In this document: positions 24,136 through 35,460 of the stretch, one piece after another
Numbering within the stretch: position 1 is the first letter of the stretch
How the letters are laid out: every line of letters begins with the position of its first letter
Assembly: GCA_024291935.2 (NCBI GenBank)
Contig: CM044322.1
Coordinates: 24,365,405-24,429,404, forward strand
Length of the DNA: 64,000 nucleotides
Reading direction: 5' to 3'
DNA from: Okapia johnstoni
Lineage: Eukaryota; Chordata; Mammalia; Artiodactyla; Giraffidae
Position numbers and translations under genes: made by a program
Notes under the pieces: generated by a model
Database searches by the model: none
What the model was told of the DNA's origin: nothing
Seen by the model: only the letters and a program-made list of their open reading frames with translations

Positions 24136-26562
24136 GTGAGTTTTGGGTTTTGTTTGTCCCCTCCTCCAGAGAATAATATCTCTGGGTCAGGAAGATCCCC
24201 TGGAGAAGGAAATGGCAACCCACTTCAGTACTCTTGCCTGGAAGATCCCATGGACAGAGGAGCCTGGCAGGCCTTTGCAGTCCATGGGGTTGCAAAGAGT
24301 TGGACATGACTGAGAAACTTCACTTTCTTTCCAGATAATTAAGAGTGGGATTAGGAAAGCAATGGGCTGCCCTGGTGATTTAAGACAGTAAAGAAGCTGC
24401 CTGCCAGTGCAGGAGACCCAGGTCTGATCCTTGGGTTGGGAAGCTCCCCTGGAGAAGGGAATGGCTACCCATTCTAGTATTCTTGCCTGGAGAATCCCAT
24501 GGACAGAAGAGCCTGGCAGGCTACAGTTCACAGGGTTGCAAAGAGTCAGACATGACTGAGCAACCAACAATAACTAACTAGAAAAAGGACATACTAGTAG
24601 CTTCCAGTTAAATTAACAGTCACATCATGGCTGTGGAAGCTGACATCGTATTACCAAATCTGAAGATTTTCTATTGGATAACATGGTTCTTAACCTCTTC
24701 CTGATGTTTTCAAGCTGGCCTAGGCTAAGAGCTGCAACTTTCCAAAAATGATTCACTTCCTCAGTTCACAGAAATTCCACCCACCTCCTGTCTTATTTTC
24801 TCCATGGCATCCACCATTCTGTGGAGTGGTGAAGACAGGGATAATTGTTCTGAATTTGGGGCCCATGTTGACTACCTGCTACCTAGAACCAGCCAGCCAC
24901 AAAATAGATGCAGCAGATGAATAAATGAGTAGAGATGAGTGCAACTCCAGAAAGTGACCTTTTGGAAAAATATTTTGTTGCTTTTGAGAGATGGAAAACT
25001 CTGTCTGTAATATAGTCAGATTCTGCTCATTGTTGCTGGTTTGTATAATTTAATCAAATACTTGTAAGTAGATCATAGCGAGGATTGCATAAATATTGCC
25101 AATTAGGATTTGCTGTGATTTTCCAGAGGGCTAATGGAGATTGAATACAGAAGATACATTTAAGTCTCTTACTTCATGAAACATGATGGCAAGCACTTGT
25201 TCTCAATGTAACCTTGATGGAGGAGAACTCGGGGGCCAATTTTCTTACCTATAGGGTCAGCTTGTACGAGATGGGATGGTTCAGTCCTGTGGTTTTCCTG
25301 GCCTTGACTCTCATAGTCTACACTTTGGGTTTCCAAATACAGTGACTCAATTTCCTCATCTGCAGGATCAGGGAAAGTAATAGACCCAGCTTCATAGCAC
25401 TTGGTGGGGATGTAATGAATTAATCTACCCAGAGTGGACTTTATGTGCCCAGCACAGAGTAAACCGTCCATAAATATTAGCCTTATTGCTATTTTTTTGA
25501 TTTTTTTTTTCTACAAAGTTGTGTAACTGCTATGTGTCATTCTCCTTTTCCAGCTCTGAGGATTAGTGATGGGTGAGAGAAATAAAGCCCCAGACAGAGG
25601 TGACCTGCAGTCAGTGTGAACACTCATGGCAGTGTGGAGTGGGGAGTCAGCAATAAATAAGCAAACTTGCTACAAATAAACCAAATGACAGAGTGGCTGG
25701 GTGTCTGAGGAGAGAGGATTGAGAGGTGTTGGTACTGGAACAGTGTGGGTCTCAGTGAGGATGGATTTTCTGCAGGTGATGGAGGCACAGCGGGGGACTT
25801 GCAGGCTTATGGTCCAGTCTGCAGCCACTCTGCAGAGGGTACTGCGGTGATAGAGCCCTGGCACAGCACACTCTGAAACCCTTCTCATTCCATTTCCTTT
25901 TCTCTCACCAACAGGGGATGATTTTTGAGAAACTGAGAATCTGCTCTATGCCCCAGTTTGTCCGTTTCATTCACGATCTGCCGCCACTCAGGAAGCATCC
26001 GGATGTGGTGGTCAAGGACCTCCGGTTTGGGACAATCCCCGTGAAGCTGTACCAGCCCAAGGCATCCGCAAGCGGTCTCAGGCCTGGCATCGTGTTCTAC
26101 CACGGCGGCGGCGGCATCCTAGGGAGCTTGAGTAAGAGTCCTTTCCTTAGATCCCCTGCCTGGAGTGTGATGTCCCAGAGCACAGACGGGTGGACGCACC
26201 TTTCAGCAGGAGGTGGCACTCCTGTCATCTTCCTGGGGTCTCAAAGCTGCTATTATGACCAGGGAACACCAGGACAGTTACCAGGGCCCAGATCATATAC
26301 ACATGTATATATATCATACATACATATTAAGGGTTTCTCTGGTGGCTCAGATGGTAAAACATCTGCCTGCAATGTGGGAAACCCGGGTTTGATCCCTGGG
26401 TTGGGAAGATCCCCTGGAGAAGAAAATGGCAATGCACTCTAGTACTCTTGCCTGGAAAATTCCATGGATAGAGGAGCCTGGTAGGCTACAGTCCATGGGG
26501 TCACAAAGAGTCAGACATAACTGAGCGACTTCACTTTCCTTCTCTCTCTCTATATATATATA

Positions 26563-26599
<37 letters not shown>

Positions 26600-29500
26600 T
26601 CACATAACATAAAATTCACCATTTTAAAGTGTACAATTCAGTGGTATTTAGTACATTAAAATCTGTGACCACCACCTCTGTTTAGTTGTAAATAAGGATT
26701 AAAAACAATGATAACACAAGTGTGTTTCACAATAAGTATTGCTTGAGATAAATTTCTGGTACAGACAGACAGGAGGACCAAAGAGTTGAGGAAAATTAAT
26801 GAGGGGGAAACGAGCACAAAATTGGGTCAGCGTTATTATATATCTTAATTTTTTTCCATTGTGGAGAAATTAGGGAGAAAAACCACCTTTACATAGTACT
26901 TCTTGATCTGTGTAATGCCAGTGTCCCTTTGCTGTAGACTTTGAGAATAAGAGATTTACTACAACTGTGGTTTTGTTTTGGTTTGGATAATCAATGATAG
27001 TGAGCCAATATTTATTTGTTGATATTATTAATATTAATATTTACATGGCAGATACTATGGAATCTGTGTAGATGCATAATCTTTTTTGTAATTTTTTTTA
27101 AATTGTGATAAAAGCCACGTAATATAAAACATATTTATTGGTACAGTTCAGTGGCACTAAATACATCCACACTGTTGAACAACTCTCACCATCATCCATT
27201 TCCTGAGTTTCTCACCTTCCTAAACTGAATCTCTGTCCCCATTAAGCACTTAGTCCTCATTTTTCCTCCCACCACCCCTCTGGACCCTGGCATCTACCGG
27301 TGTACTTTCTGACTCTGAATTTGACTCTTCTATATTCTACGTACCTCATGTAAGTGGAATCAAACAGTATTTGTCTGCACCTAATATATATTGGAAAGCA
27401 TCTCATCTAAGTCCCCAACAGCCCTATCACTGTCATTATATCCATTTTACAGAAGAGGAAATCAAGCCTCAGGGAGGTAAAGGGACCTGCCCGGTACAAC
27501 TTTAGGTTAAGCTAAAAGGAGGAAAACTTGGGATCTGAACTCAGGTCTGAATCCATAGCTCACCCACTGAACTACTGTACTCCATGGTCAGACATCTTCT
27601 CAGATGCTGTGAATGCACTATAGAATTGATAGGGTTGCAGGAGGGGGGTGGGGGTGAGTCTTAAAGAAAGCTGTTGAGACAGCTCGACAGAGGAGAGTGA
27701 GAAAGTAGAGAGGAAGGCTGACTACAGCTGGAGGAGAATCTGCAAAACCTTGTTAGAATCAACCTGGCCCTTTGACCTCTGAGGTTATCCTTAAGAAGGG
27801 GTAGGTGGGGATGGCTGGCAAAAGGAGCCCACTAACCTCCCTAGCTTGAATGTTTCAAACCTTTTATTTTCTAGAAACACACCATGGCATATGCTGTAAC
27901 TTGTGCAAGAAGAGTGATGCAGTGGTTCTAGCAGTTGGGTGAGTAAGGCAAGGATGCGGAGATGCTGGGATTCCAGGAGCCCCAGAGGCAATAAAGGGGA
28001 GGGAGCCAGGAGTCTGGCAGGCAGGTGTTGAGGGATTCCAGGAGCACAGGATGAGCTGTGAGATGATGGTGAGCAGGAGGGCAAGGGAGAGAGAGAGGAA
28101 GGGAGAAGCAGGGAGAGGCAGAGATGGGGCATTCCTCCTGCGTGTGGCCCTTAGGTATCTTTAAAGGATGCCTTTAGAGCATTGCATCATCTGGAAATTG
28201 GATAGGGGGTAGTATTTGCAAAGTACATCTGGGTGGTCTTTGCAAAGTATAGCTGGGGCTGAGCTTCCCTACCGGTGTGTGTCTGGGTTGAACAGTGTAT
28301 GTGGAGCAGAACAGCCCTGCACCTTCCACACACTGAGCACCTCCCTCCACCAAATGCACACAATGCCCTGCACTGTAACCAGGACAACCTCAAACACTGC
28401 CACATCATTTCCAAGTGCTCCGTAGAGGGAGGTCCACCCTGGTGAGACCCACTGAAGGAAGCAGGAAAAATTAAAAAGCCACTCTCTCTCCTAACCGATC
28501 TGGGCGAGTCACCATACAACCTGGAACCTCAACAGGGCACAGAGACACCTGGAGAGACCCTGGGTCTCCTGCCTGCTGCCTGACACATCATCACCCAGGG
28601 CCTGGGTGGTTCCTTCTGATCAAGCTCTTCCTGCAGTTTCATTTAAATGCACATGCCAGGAAGAGATATCCACTGCCAACATCTTGGTGGGAATATAGCC
28701 AGTGAAGTAAGTAAAATTGACAGAAGTCAGTCCTCAGGTGTTTCTGAGCCTACATGTCTGGGCATTGAAGGCTTTGTCTGTCATCTCATTTAAGCCTTCT
28801 ACTTTGACTTCACCTTCTCAAGCGTCAGAAAAAGAACTTAATAGAAGAAATATGGGCAGAAAGATGTTAGACACAGGTGTTTTTGGCCCTGTAGGAGTGG
28901 TGAGTATAAACTGTATTCCTTGATTCCTTTTCAGATACCGCATGGTCCCTAAGCATAGGTTTCCAGTGATAGTAAGAGACTGCATGGTGGGTACAATCCA
29001 CTTCTTGAAGTCCTTGAATACGTATGGGGTGGATCCAGCCCGGGTCATAGTCTGTGGTGACAGTGTGGGCGGGGGCATGGCAACAATTCTTTGTCAAAAG
29101 TTTGTGGACCGTTCTGATCTCCCCAAGATTCGTGCTCAGATCCTCATCTATTCCGCTCTCCAGAGCCTGGATTTCCAGTCCCCTTCCTATCAGCAGAACA
29201 ACAACATACCACTGCTCAGCCAGAATTTGATCTTCTATTGTTGGTGTGGTTACCTGGACATCAGCCCCTCCTGGAGAAGCGCTGTATTTAAAGGTGCCCA
29301 CTTGCCTGCGGAAGTCTGGGAAAAGTACAGGAAGTGGTTGGGTGCAGAAAACATCCCAGACAAGTTTAAGAAGAGAGGTTACCTACCTGTGTCCCGTGAG
29401 CCCCTGAATGAGGCTGCCTATCTGGAGACAAAAATCATTCTAGATGTGATGAACTCACCCTTGATTGCAGACGATGAAGTAGTGTCTCGGCTCCCTGAAG

Positions 29501-29709
29501 CTTGCATCGTGAGCTGTGAGTACGATATGGTTCGGGACGATTCACTGTTGTACAAGAAGAGGTTGGAGGACCTGGGGGTTAGAGTAACTTGGTACCACAT
29601 GGAGGATGGTTTTCATGGAGTGTTGACCACCATTGACATGAGCTTCTTTTACTTCCCCTGCTCCTCGAGGATTCTGGATGCTGTGGCTCATTTCATAAAG
29701 GGGCTGTGA
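23965..29709 (+). CDS. AADACL3: AADACL3, arylacetamide deacetylase-like 3 (complete, 4 coding exons)
   Basis: Joining 23965-24135, 25915-26131, 27875-27938 and 28935-29709 gives 1,224 coding nucleotides (408 codons) plus TGA, the usual size for this family. Residues 2-25 are a hydrophobic signal-anchor. The oxyanion-hole motif HGGGG is at 120-124. The nucleophile is Ser194 in GDSVGG, with the acid Asp348 in EYDMVRD and the base His378 in DGFHG. Each is five residues later than the S189/D343/H373 I recall for AADAC. The exon 3 read LKTHHGIC and the GYRMVPKH join favour AADACL3 over AADACL4. The family are ER-anchored, lumen-facing serine esterases of the hormone-sensitive-lipase group; the substrate of this member is unknown to me. 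No frameshift or stop is seen. The start ATG has A at -3 and opens the signal-anchor directly. Introns are 1,779, 1,743 and 996 bp with SINE and old-repeat content. Confidence 0.95.
24180..24330 (+). mobile_element. Bov-tA SINE, 5'-truncated
   Basis: Sense Bov-tA from GGAAGATCCCCTGGAGAAGG to the GACATGACTGAGAAACTTCAC end, in AADACL3 intron 1. Confidence 0.85.
24364..24581 (+). mobile_element. Bov-tA SINE
   Basis: Sense, full length, with tRNA-like head and 3' ACATGACTGAGCAACCAAC, in AADACL3 intron 1. Confidence 0.88.
25330..25495 (+). mobile_element. MIR SINE
   Basis: CAATTTCCTCATCTGCAGGATCAGG and the downstream GTGCCCAGCACAGAGTAAAC fit the sense MIR 3' half. Confidence 0.6.
25915..26131 (+). 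CDS. AADACL3: AADACL3 coding exon 2
   Basis: 217 nt, acceptor CACCAACAG|GGG and donor TTGA|GTAAGA, ending in phase 1. It encodes residues 58-129 plus one base of codon 130. It carries FEKLRICSMPQF, the DLRFGTIPV strand and the YHGGGG oxyanion-hole loop. Confidence 0.94.
26330..26538 (+). mobile_element. Bov-tA SINE
   Basis: Sense, GGTTTCTCTGGTGGCTCAGA head, in AADACL3 intron 2, followed by CT/TA/AC simple repeats. Confidence 0.88.
26558..26597 (+). repeat. (AC)n microsatellite
   Basis: About 20 AC units in AADACL3 intron 2, at the 3' end of a SINE; preceded by TA repeats. Confidence 0.9.
26598..27410 (-). mobile_element. Old L1-like 3' sequence
   Basis: Two overlapping copies of the common AATTCACCATTTTAAAGTGTACAATTCAGTGG type (26598-26690) and its continuation (27090-27410). 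26700-27060 is unassigned. Confidence 0.5.
27412..27590 (-). mobile_element. MIR SINE
   Basis: CATTTTACAGAAGAGGAAATCAAGCCTCAGGG is the antisense MIR core. Confidence 0.6.
27875..27938 (+). CDS. AADACL3: AADACL3 coding exon 3 (64 nt)
   Basis: Short exon between the acceptor TTTTATTTTCTAG and the donor GG|GTGAGT. It was found by eye because the family needs a small exon here. It reads KTHHGICCNLCKKSDAVVLAVG in the frame fixed by exon 2 and leaves phase 2 for exon 4. The THHG and VVLAVG blocks match AADACL3 as I remember it. Confidence 0.92.
27939..28934 (+). other. AADACL3: AADACL3 intron 3
   Basis: 996 bp with no repeat family or exon-like signal that I recognise. The first 200 bp are purine-rich (GGGAGAGAGAGAGG type). 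Confidence 0.8.
28935..29709 (+). CDS. AADACL3: AADACL3 coding exon 4 (terminal)
   Basis: Acceptor CCTTTTCAG; the first base completes Gly151, then YRMVPKH follows. It encodes the nucleophile elbow GDSVGG, the variable cap-like middle, EYDMVRDD, DGFHG and the C-terminal IKGL, ending in TGA. This is 258 of the 408 residues, and the frame is fully open. Confidence 0.95.
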
Positions 29710-31110
29710 CCATCTTTCCTTCCTGCTGCAGTTGCAAAAGTGTGGATTCTGTCATCATCCGGTTCTCATCGGGGGTCCCTGTTGTCCATGTAGGTGGTGC
29801 TGGGTAGGGCTGGGGAGAGTGTGGAGGTTACCATGTCATCTTACTTCAGGTTCTGGAATCTTAGAATGCATGTCTCTGATGTCTAAAAGGAGAACAGCAG
29901 AAGAGACAGGTTTAGGTAAAGGATGGGCTCTCTGTCCATGATCCATGATCACCGTCAGGGAAAAATTGAGCTGACATTCTTCAGTGACCATTTGCAAGAG
30001 GGAATGAGCAAGTAAAGACCATTCATGGCCTCCTTGAGGGAGAGTTCAGGCTTTCCAGGCTGATCCAGGCTGTGAGCAACAGGAGTGTCTACGTGTCTGG
30101 GCCTTGGAATAAGCTGGGAGCATCATGTGCAATCTCGTGGGCCTCTTCCAATCTGGCTCAGAGAGCAGGGGTCCTGATGTCCTAGTGCTGAGTGGTGGTG
30201 CAGAAACTGGTTTCTTCTTCCTCCTCTGGGTACATGGTGACATTTTTCCTGCCCTTTCTCTGTCTCTGAGCTCAGAGTTTCAACTGCCTGGACTGAAAGA
30301 GTGAAGATGGATTGAGTAGGTTTTCCATGGTGGTTGACGCTTAGTGGTAGATAAAGACAGACTGGAGCTCTTGGAGTCAAAGTCAGGCTTCCCGCCAAGG
30401 GCTTGTAAGCAATATTATATGTGCTCAAGGAGCACAGTCCAGAGGGAAGCTAAGTCCCAAGCCGGAGACCTATGAAGATGAAATCTGATCAAACTCAACC
30501 ATGTCCACAGTGGAAATCAAAGGAGGACCCAAAGAACTGAAGACATGTTAGTGAGAACTATCACTACTTTAAGACACAGAACCTGCTCAAACTGGCCTAA
30601 ATCAAAGAGAGAATGTATTGGCTAATGTAGCTACAAATTGCAAGGATAAATCAGGCATGGTTTGATTCAGGAACTCAAACAGTATCACCAGCTACTTTCT
30701 GTTTACTATAGTCTATGCTTGTGAACTTCACTTCCCCTCTCTAGATTTGGCCCTGAGTACCTCCAGGCTTGTCTTTTCCCATAGTCAAGTTCATTATAAT
30801 GAACTTACTTAACTCTCAGCAGTCCCAGCAGAAATCACACTGCAATTCGATGGCTCTGTGGTTTTCTGAGTGGTGTATTCAGTTGCTAAAACCAAGAACA
30901 TGGAATGTTATGACTGACCAGCCCCAAGTCCCATGCCCTCCTTGGAGTGGAGGGTGGAATCAACTCCATCTGGTGCTTGGATGGCCATGGGGGATGGATG
31001 AGTTCTCCCTCATGTCAACACTTACTCTACTGTAGAAGCTCAAACTGAAGCCTGAGTCAAGGTCCTTGGAAGTAGCAAGAGATGTCAAGGACCACCACTT
31101 GCCACTTAGG

Positions 31111-31116
31111 AATAAA
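31111..31116 (+). terminator. Alternative poly(A) signal AATAAA
   Basis: AATAAA in the probable AADACL3 3' UTR, about 1.4 kb after the stop. The downstream sequence is less GU-rich than at 32253. Confidence 0.25.
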
Positions 31117-32252
31117 AATTCCTTTGAAAGGGATAGCCCAAGCTCTCAGGCTGGCCCCATCTAGTCCTCAGGAGGCTCTGCTCCTGACTGGCCAGTGGCT
31201 TTTATAGGCCAAGAACCAAAGGACCCGCACAAAGTCTACTGCACAAAGAGCCCCATGTTTGCCCTTAACTTGCATTCAGGTGAATGTTCAAGCTGACACG
31301 TGGGGCAGAGAGGAATCCCACTGGATGGCTTCTTGGCCCATTCACAGCAGGAAGACCAGCTTTGTTGGAGAATTAGGAATCACTCACTAAAAGCACATAG
31401 CTTGCCAGCCACTCAGCTTTTGGAGAGAATTGTCCCCTCTGAGACAGGTCTCTGAGCTGATTGGTGGCCTTGGGCCTGTATTGTGGCCTTGGTTCACCCC
31501 CACCTCTGGAGATAGGAGGAGGGAAGTGAGCTGACCTTCTGGAAATTTGGGTGGTCAGCTCCTCAATGGTGGGATGGTGAGGAGTGGGTGAGCCACAGGA
31601 AGATGGTGCCCAGTGGAGACAGTGAGTTATCCTTTAACTCACTTCCACTAGGGCATGGAAGAATGCTGGGTGGGCTTATTTCTGAGGCTGCTTCCTTCTG
31701 CAGGCTGTGGGAGAGATGAAGCCCTTTCACCCACAATGGTTGGTTTGATCTGGGGTCATGGTACTCCTCTGTTCTCCTTTATGCTTCATGGCTGTCCTTC
31801 CTGCAGCCTGTTCCTGAGGCTCGGGGAATGGAAAAGGGGTATGAATGAGTGTTCACTGAGAGTCTGCTGCCTGCTAGGCTCCATATAGGGCTGTTTAAAT
31901 CTGCCACCTCACTGTGATGAAAAACAGCTATGCTGGGTTGCTGCCTAGGCATTTCATGGTATGACAGCTCTGCTCACATCCAGAGTCTGGACATTATGAT
32001 AAAGACCCGTGCTTAGGATTCCCACCACAAGTTCTTGCTTTTCCCTGGTCATCTTTTAGAATAACCATTTTAGAGTTGAGCCTGTGAAAAGTTAGTGACC
32101 TCCACCCCAACACCTTAGAAGGAATAGGTGCTTGCTTGCTGTCCTGTTCTTCATCTCCTGCTCACTCATGACCTGGAACAGAGGACTGGCCTCCCTGCCC
32201 GTGCTCACTGCACACCCCCCCACCCCCACCCCCATTTCTGGGATCTGTAAAT

Positions 32253-32258
32253 AATAAA
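32253..32258 (+). terminator. AADACL3: Candidate AADACL3 polyadenylation signal
   Basis: AATAAA followed about 20-35 nt later by a GU-rich stretch (CGTGTGGGTGTATTG, 32279-32293), the normal arrangement of a cleavage site. Confidence 0.55.
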
Positions 32259-32507
32259 TATTGTGACTTTACCTCCTTCGTGTGGGTGTATTGAAATTGT
32301 ACTTTCAGTTGAAATGAACCCTAGGTGTTCACTTCCTCAAAGAGAGAGTTTGGATGCGGGAAGAGCTCCCTGTTGATCCTGTGTGAGGGGCTGGTGCCCC
32401 CTCATTCAGCAAGCCACCATCTTCAGTCTTAATACATGAGCTATGTTGTCCTGCCCCACCCCACCCTTCACTGTGTGTACACATGAATTCTACAAAGTGT
32501 GTACTCT

Positions 32508-32665
32508 TAAGCCCATTTTACACATAAGGAAACTGAGGCCCAGAGATATTAACAACACTCATTTCCTGACCCTTTCTAGTCAGGCTCAAGGTGAGCTGAT
32601 TCAGTAGTTTACCCAAGGCCTTGTAGTTGGTGGGACACTGAGCATAGCAGCTCTGGTCTGACAGC
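32508..32665 (-). mobile_element. MIR SINE
   Basis: CATTTTACACATAAGGAAACTGAGGCCCAGAG, an antisense MIR just beyond the AADACL3 poly(A) site. Confidence 0.65.
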
Positions 32666-33429
32666 AAACTCTTTCTGCCAAGCCCTGTAGCTCATTAGCT
32701 CATTTCTTTCCTGTCATTCAGAATTAAAATGAGAGACACGACTGAGTCACATGACTTTATGTGAGTCATTTCCCATCCAGCGGGGTGTTAGCTACCCTCT
32801 GATCTGAGGCAGATTGATAGTGTCAAGTCTTTTTGCCATCAGCTTTTTTTTTTTTTTTTTTTTTTGCTTTCTTGACTTTAGCTTTCTCTAAGTCACAATG
32901 GCTTTGGAATAGGTAACCACAGCCCCATTTGGGAATGCACAGCTGGTGTGCCCTGCTAACATGGCTCAGGGAAGATGGAGCCACCTTTAAGCCCAGACAC
33001 TCCGGGAGTGTTTTCTCAGTAAGTTCCCAGGACTTCCCTGCAAAGATCTGCCAGTTTGCCCATGGCAAGTGCCATCAGATAAAAGATAACATGTTGTAAC
33101 CAAAATTGTTTTCTTTTGTCAGAAGACAATTGAGGACAAGATCTTAGGGCAAAGTAAAAAAAAATGGTGTCTTCCTCAGGGTACTTCTCACCTCCACCCA
33201 GGACCTCCCTGCCTGTCTCGCTCTAAACCCTGTCTCCCTCTACCCCTGTACCCTCTGCAATGGATTACCTGCCTGCTGTCTACTCCTGTCTCTGGGCTCG
33301 CTAGTGATATACATGCTAGTACAGGTCAGGCTCCACTGAAGTGACAAATGGCACCACAGTCTCAGTATCTTATGACAGCAAAGGTCTATTTCCTGCTGAA
33401 TTACATATTACAACAACCCTCAAATGTCA
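32666..33429. other. Unassigned interval
   Basis: Contains a 21-nt T run near 32845-32865 and the left arm of a 43-bp inverted repeat (33089-33131). No gene seen. Confidence 0.4.
33089..33131 (+). repeat. Left arm of a 43-bp inverted repeat
   Basis: Reverse complement of 34791-34833 with one mismatch in 43 (an A/G difference near the inner end). It contains GTAACCAAAATTGTTTTC. Confidence 0.9.
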
Positions 33430-33645
33430 GCAGCTTCCCAGGTGGCTTAGTGGTAAAGAACCCGCCTGCCAGTGCAGGAGATATAAGAGATATGTGTTTG
33501 ATCCCTGGGTCCAGAAGATCCCCTGGAGGAAGGCATGGCAACCCACTCCAGTATTCTTGCCTGGAGAATTCCATGGACAGAGGAGCCTGGTTGGCTACAG
33601 TTCATACGGTTGCAAAGAGTTGGACACGACTGAAGCACCTTAGCA
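33430..33645 (+). mobile_element. Bov-tA SINE
   Basis: Sense, CTTCCCAGGTGGCTTAGTGG head, ending ACACGACTGAAGCACCTTAG. Confidence 0.88.
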
Positions 33646-33959
33646 AAGGTCAGTGGCAGCATGGCTCCACATTCATCTACCCCCAGATCCAGACTGATGG
33701 AGCAGCCTCTATTTGAGATATCTCTGGTCTCGTGGCGGAGGGAAAAAGAGCATGTTGACTCACACATTGTCTCCCCAAGCTTCTGCTTAGAAGTGATGCT
33801 CACTGTTTCTGCTCACCTTTCATTGGTCAGAGCAAAACCTATGTCCCGTCAACTAGGCTTGATGTTGACAGCACAGAGGAGAATAAGAAGAGTGGCAGAT
33901 ATTTGTGGACAGTATTACAGCTAACCACACTCTCAATCATAATGTTTTCATTTCCATTC
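33646..33959. other. Unassigned interval
   Basis: No recognised repeat or exon. The open frames here run in from the SINE. Confidence 0.35.
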
Positions 33960-34788
33960 TTGTTCAGTCATTCAGTCATGTCTGACTCTTTGAGACCTCA
34001 TGCACTGCAGCACGCCAGGCTTCCCTGTCCTTCACCATCTCTCAGAGGTTGCTCAAACTCATGTCCATTGAGTCAGTGATGCCATCCAACTATCTCATCC
34101 TCTGTCGTCCCCCTTCTCCTGCCTTCAATCTTTCCCAGCATCAGGGTCTTTTCTGATGAGTCAGTTCTTTGCATCAGGTGGCCAAAGTACTGGAGCTTCA
34201 GCTTCAGCATCAGTTCTTCAAATGTATATTCAGGATTGATTTCCTTTAGTATTGACTGATTTCCTTTAGTATTTGATCTCCTTGCAGTCCAAGGGACTCT
34301 CAAGAGTCTTCTTCGACACCACAGTTCAAAAGCATCAATTCTTCGGCGTTCAGCCTTCTTTATGGTCCAGCTCTCACATCCATACATGACTACTGGAAAA
34401 ACCATAGAAAGAAAGAAAGTGAAGTTGCTCAGTCATGTCCGACTCTTTGCAACTCCATGGACTGTAGCCTGCCAGGCTCCTCCGTCCATGGGGTTTTCCA
34501 GGCAAGAATACTGGAATGGGTTGCCATTTCCTTCTCCAGGGGATCTTCCTGGCCCACAATCAAACCCGGGTCTCCCGCACTGTAGGCAGACTCTTTACCA
34601 TCTGAGCCACCAGGGAAGCCCAAAGCTATGGAATAACCATAGCTTTGACTATATAGATCTTTGCTGACAAAGTAATGTCTCTGCTTTTTAATACAATGTC
34701 TAGGTTTATCATAGCTTTTCTTCCAAGGATCAAGCATCTTTTAATTTCAAGGCTTCAGTTACCATCTGCAGTGACTTTGGAGTCCAAG
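33960..34788 (-). mobile_element. BovB LINE 3' region, interrupted by a SINE
   Basis: Antisense BovB 3' end to ORF C terminus (33960-34407, resuming 34635-34788). It keeps RLLRVPWTARRSN and MYGCESWTIKKAE on the minus strand, but is truncated and broken. Confidence 0.88.
34408..34621 (-). mobile_element. Bov-tA SINE nested in BovB
   Basis: Antisense Bov-tA with an AAAG tail. AACCATAG flanks it at 34400-34407 and 34635-34642. Thirteen extra bases (34622-34634) lie between the tRNA head and the right duplication. Confidence 0.88.
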
Positions 34789-34790
34789 AA

Positions 34791-34833
34791 AATTGCCTTC
34801 TGACAAAAGAAAACAATTTTGGTTACAACATGT
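34791..34833 (-). repeat. Right arm of a 43-bp inverted repeat
   Basis: Pairs with 33089-33131 at 42 of 43 positions. It begins 2 bp past the 5' end of the BovB copy at 33960-34788. Confidence 0.9.
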
Positions 34834-35335
34834 GGTTGTATGGGACATGGTTGACTGGCAGGTCTGTATTTTAAAGGGAAATGTCCTTAACTCAAATGAA
34901 CCTCTCCAAGAATCAGCTGAGGAGTCGGGGCAGACTGCAATGTTACTGGTGTGTTACCTCTAACATCCTATCTCCATCTAGCAAAGTAAAGAACACCAGA
35001 GTCAGCAGATTGGCTCATCTTTCCCAGGTTGCCAAGTCACACTACTGGCTAGATCACCCCTGCTCCAACATTGCAGCTGGTTTCTTGCAAATGGCTGTAC
35101 AAGGTTGACTCTAATAAGGCAGTGCCTGGGGCTTAGTTTCAAAGCACTTCTTACTGCAGGGAAAAACCCACAAGTGTGGGTCTGACCTCCTTATTGTGAA
35201 ACAACTCCCTGCTTTGTCATCACCAAAGGATAGAGCAGTTTTAATTTTAAGTTGAAGAGACATATTGCATTCTGGGTTTGTTACTGCAGCTTCTGCAAAG
35301 AGGCAGAGTGATGGAAGATACGTAGTCTAGAACCA
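34834..35335. other. Unassigned interval
   Basis: No repeat family or exon recognised. Confidence 0.35.
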
Positions 35336-35460
35336 GTTGGAGGCCCAACATTTATTTAACCTCCCGAGCCCTCAGTTTTCTTGCCTTGAAATGGGGATAA
35401 TCTTGATGAGCACATCTAGGTGTTTGTGTAAACAGGCTGAATCAATGTAAGTTGTGGCTA
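35336..35460 (+). mobile_element. MIR fragment
   Basis: CCCTCAGTTTTCTTGCCTTGAAATGGGGATAAT, sense MIR core. Confidence 0.55.

Larger units (their letters stand above)
24136..25914 (+). other. AADACL3: AADACL3 intron 1
   Basis: Holds two + strand Bov-tA SINEs, a MIR and an L2-like stretch around 25545-25830. 24582-25330 shows nothing I recognise. Confidence 0.85.
26132..27874 (+). other. AADACL3: AADACL3 intron 2
   Basis: Contains a + strand Bov-tA, an AC microsatellite, an old L1-like 3' end and a MIR. 27600-27874 shows nothing recognisable. Confidence 0.85.
29710..32280 (+). other. AADACL3: Probable AADACL3 3' UTR
   Basis: About 2.57 kb between the TGA and the poly(A) signal at 32253. I recognise no transposon in it, although the surrounding DNA is dense with them. 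Repeat exclusion plus a good terminal signal suggests one long 3' UTR. An earlier AATAAA at 31111 could give a shorter form. Confidence 0.5.

Noticed and set aside
26558..26597. Microsatellite as a regulatory site
   Set aside because: An ordinary AC repeat following a SINE.
27791..28132. Proline/serine-rich minus frame in AADACL3 intron 3
   Set aside because: Antisense of a purine-rich tract, with no other support.
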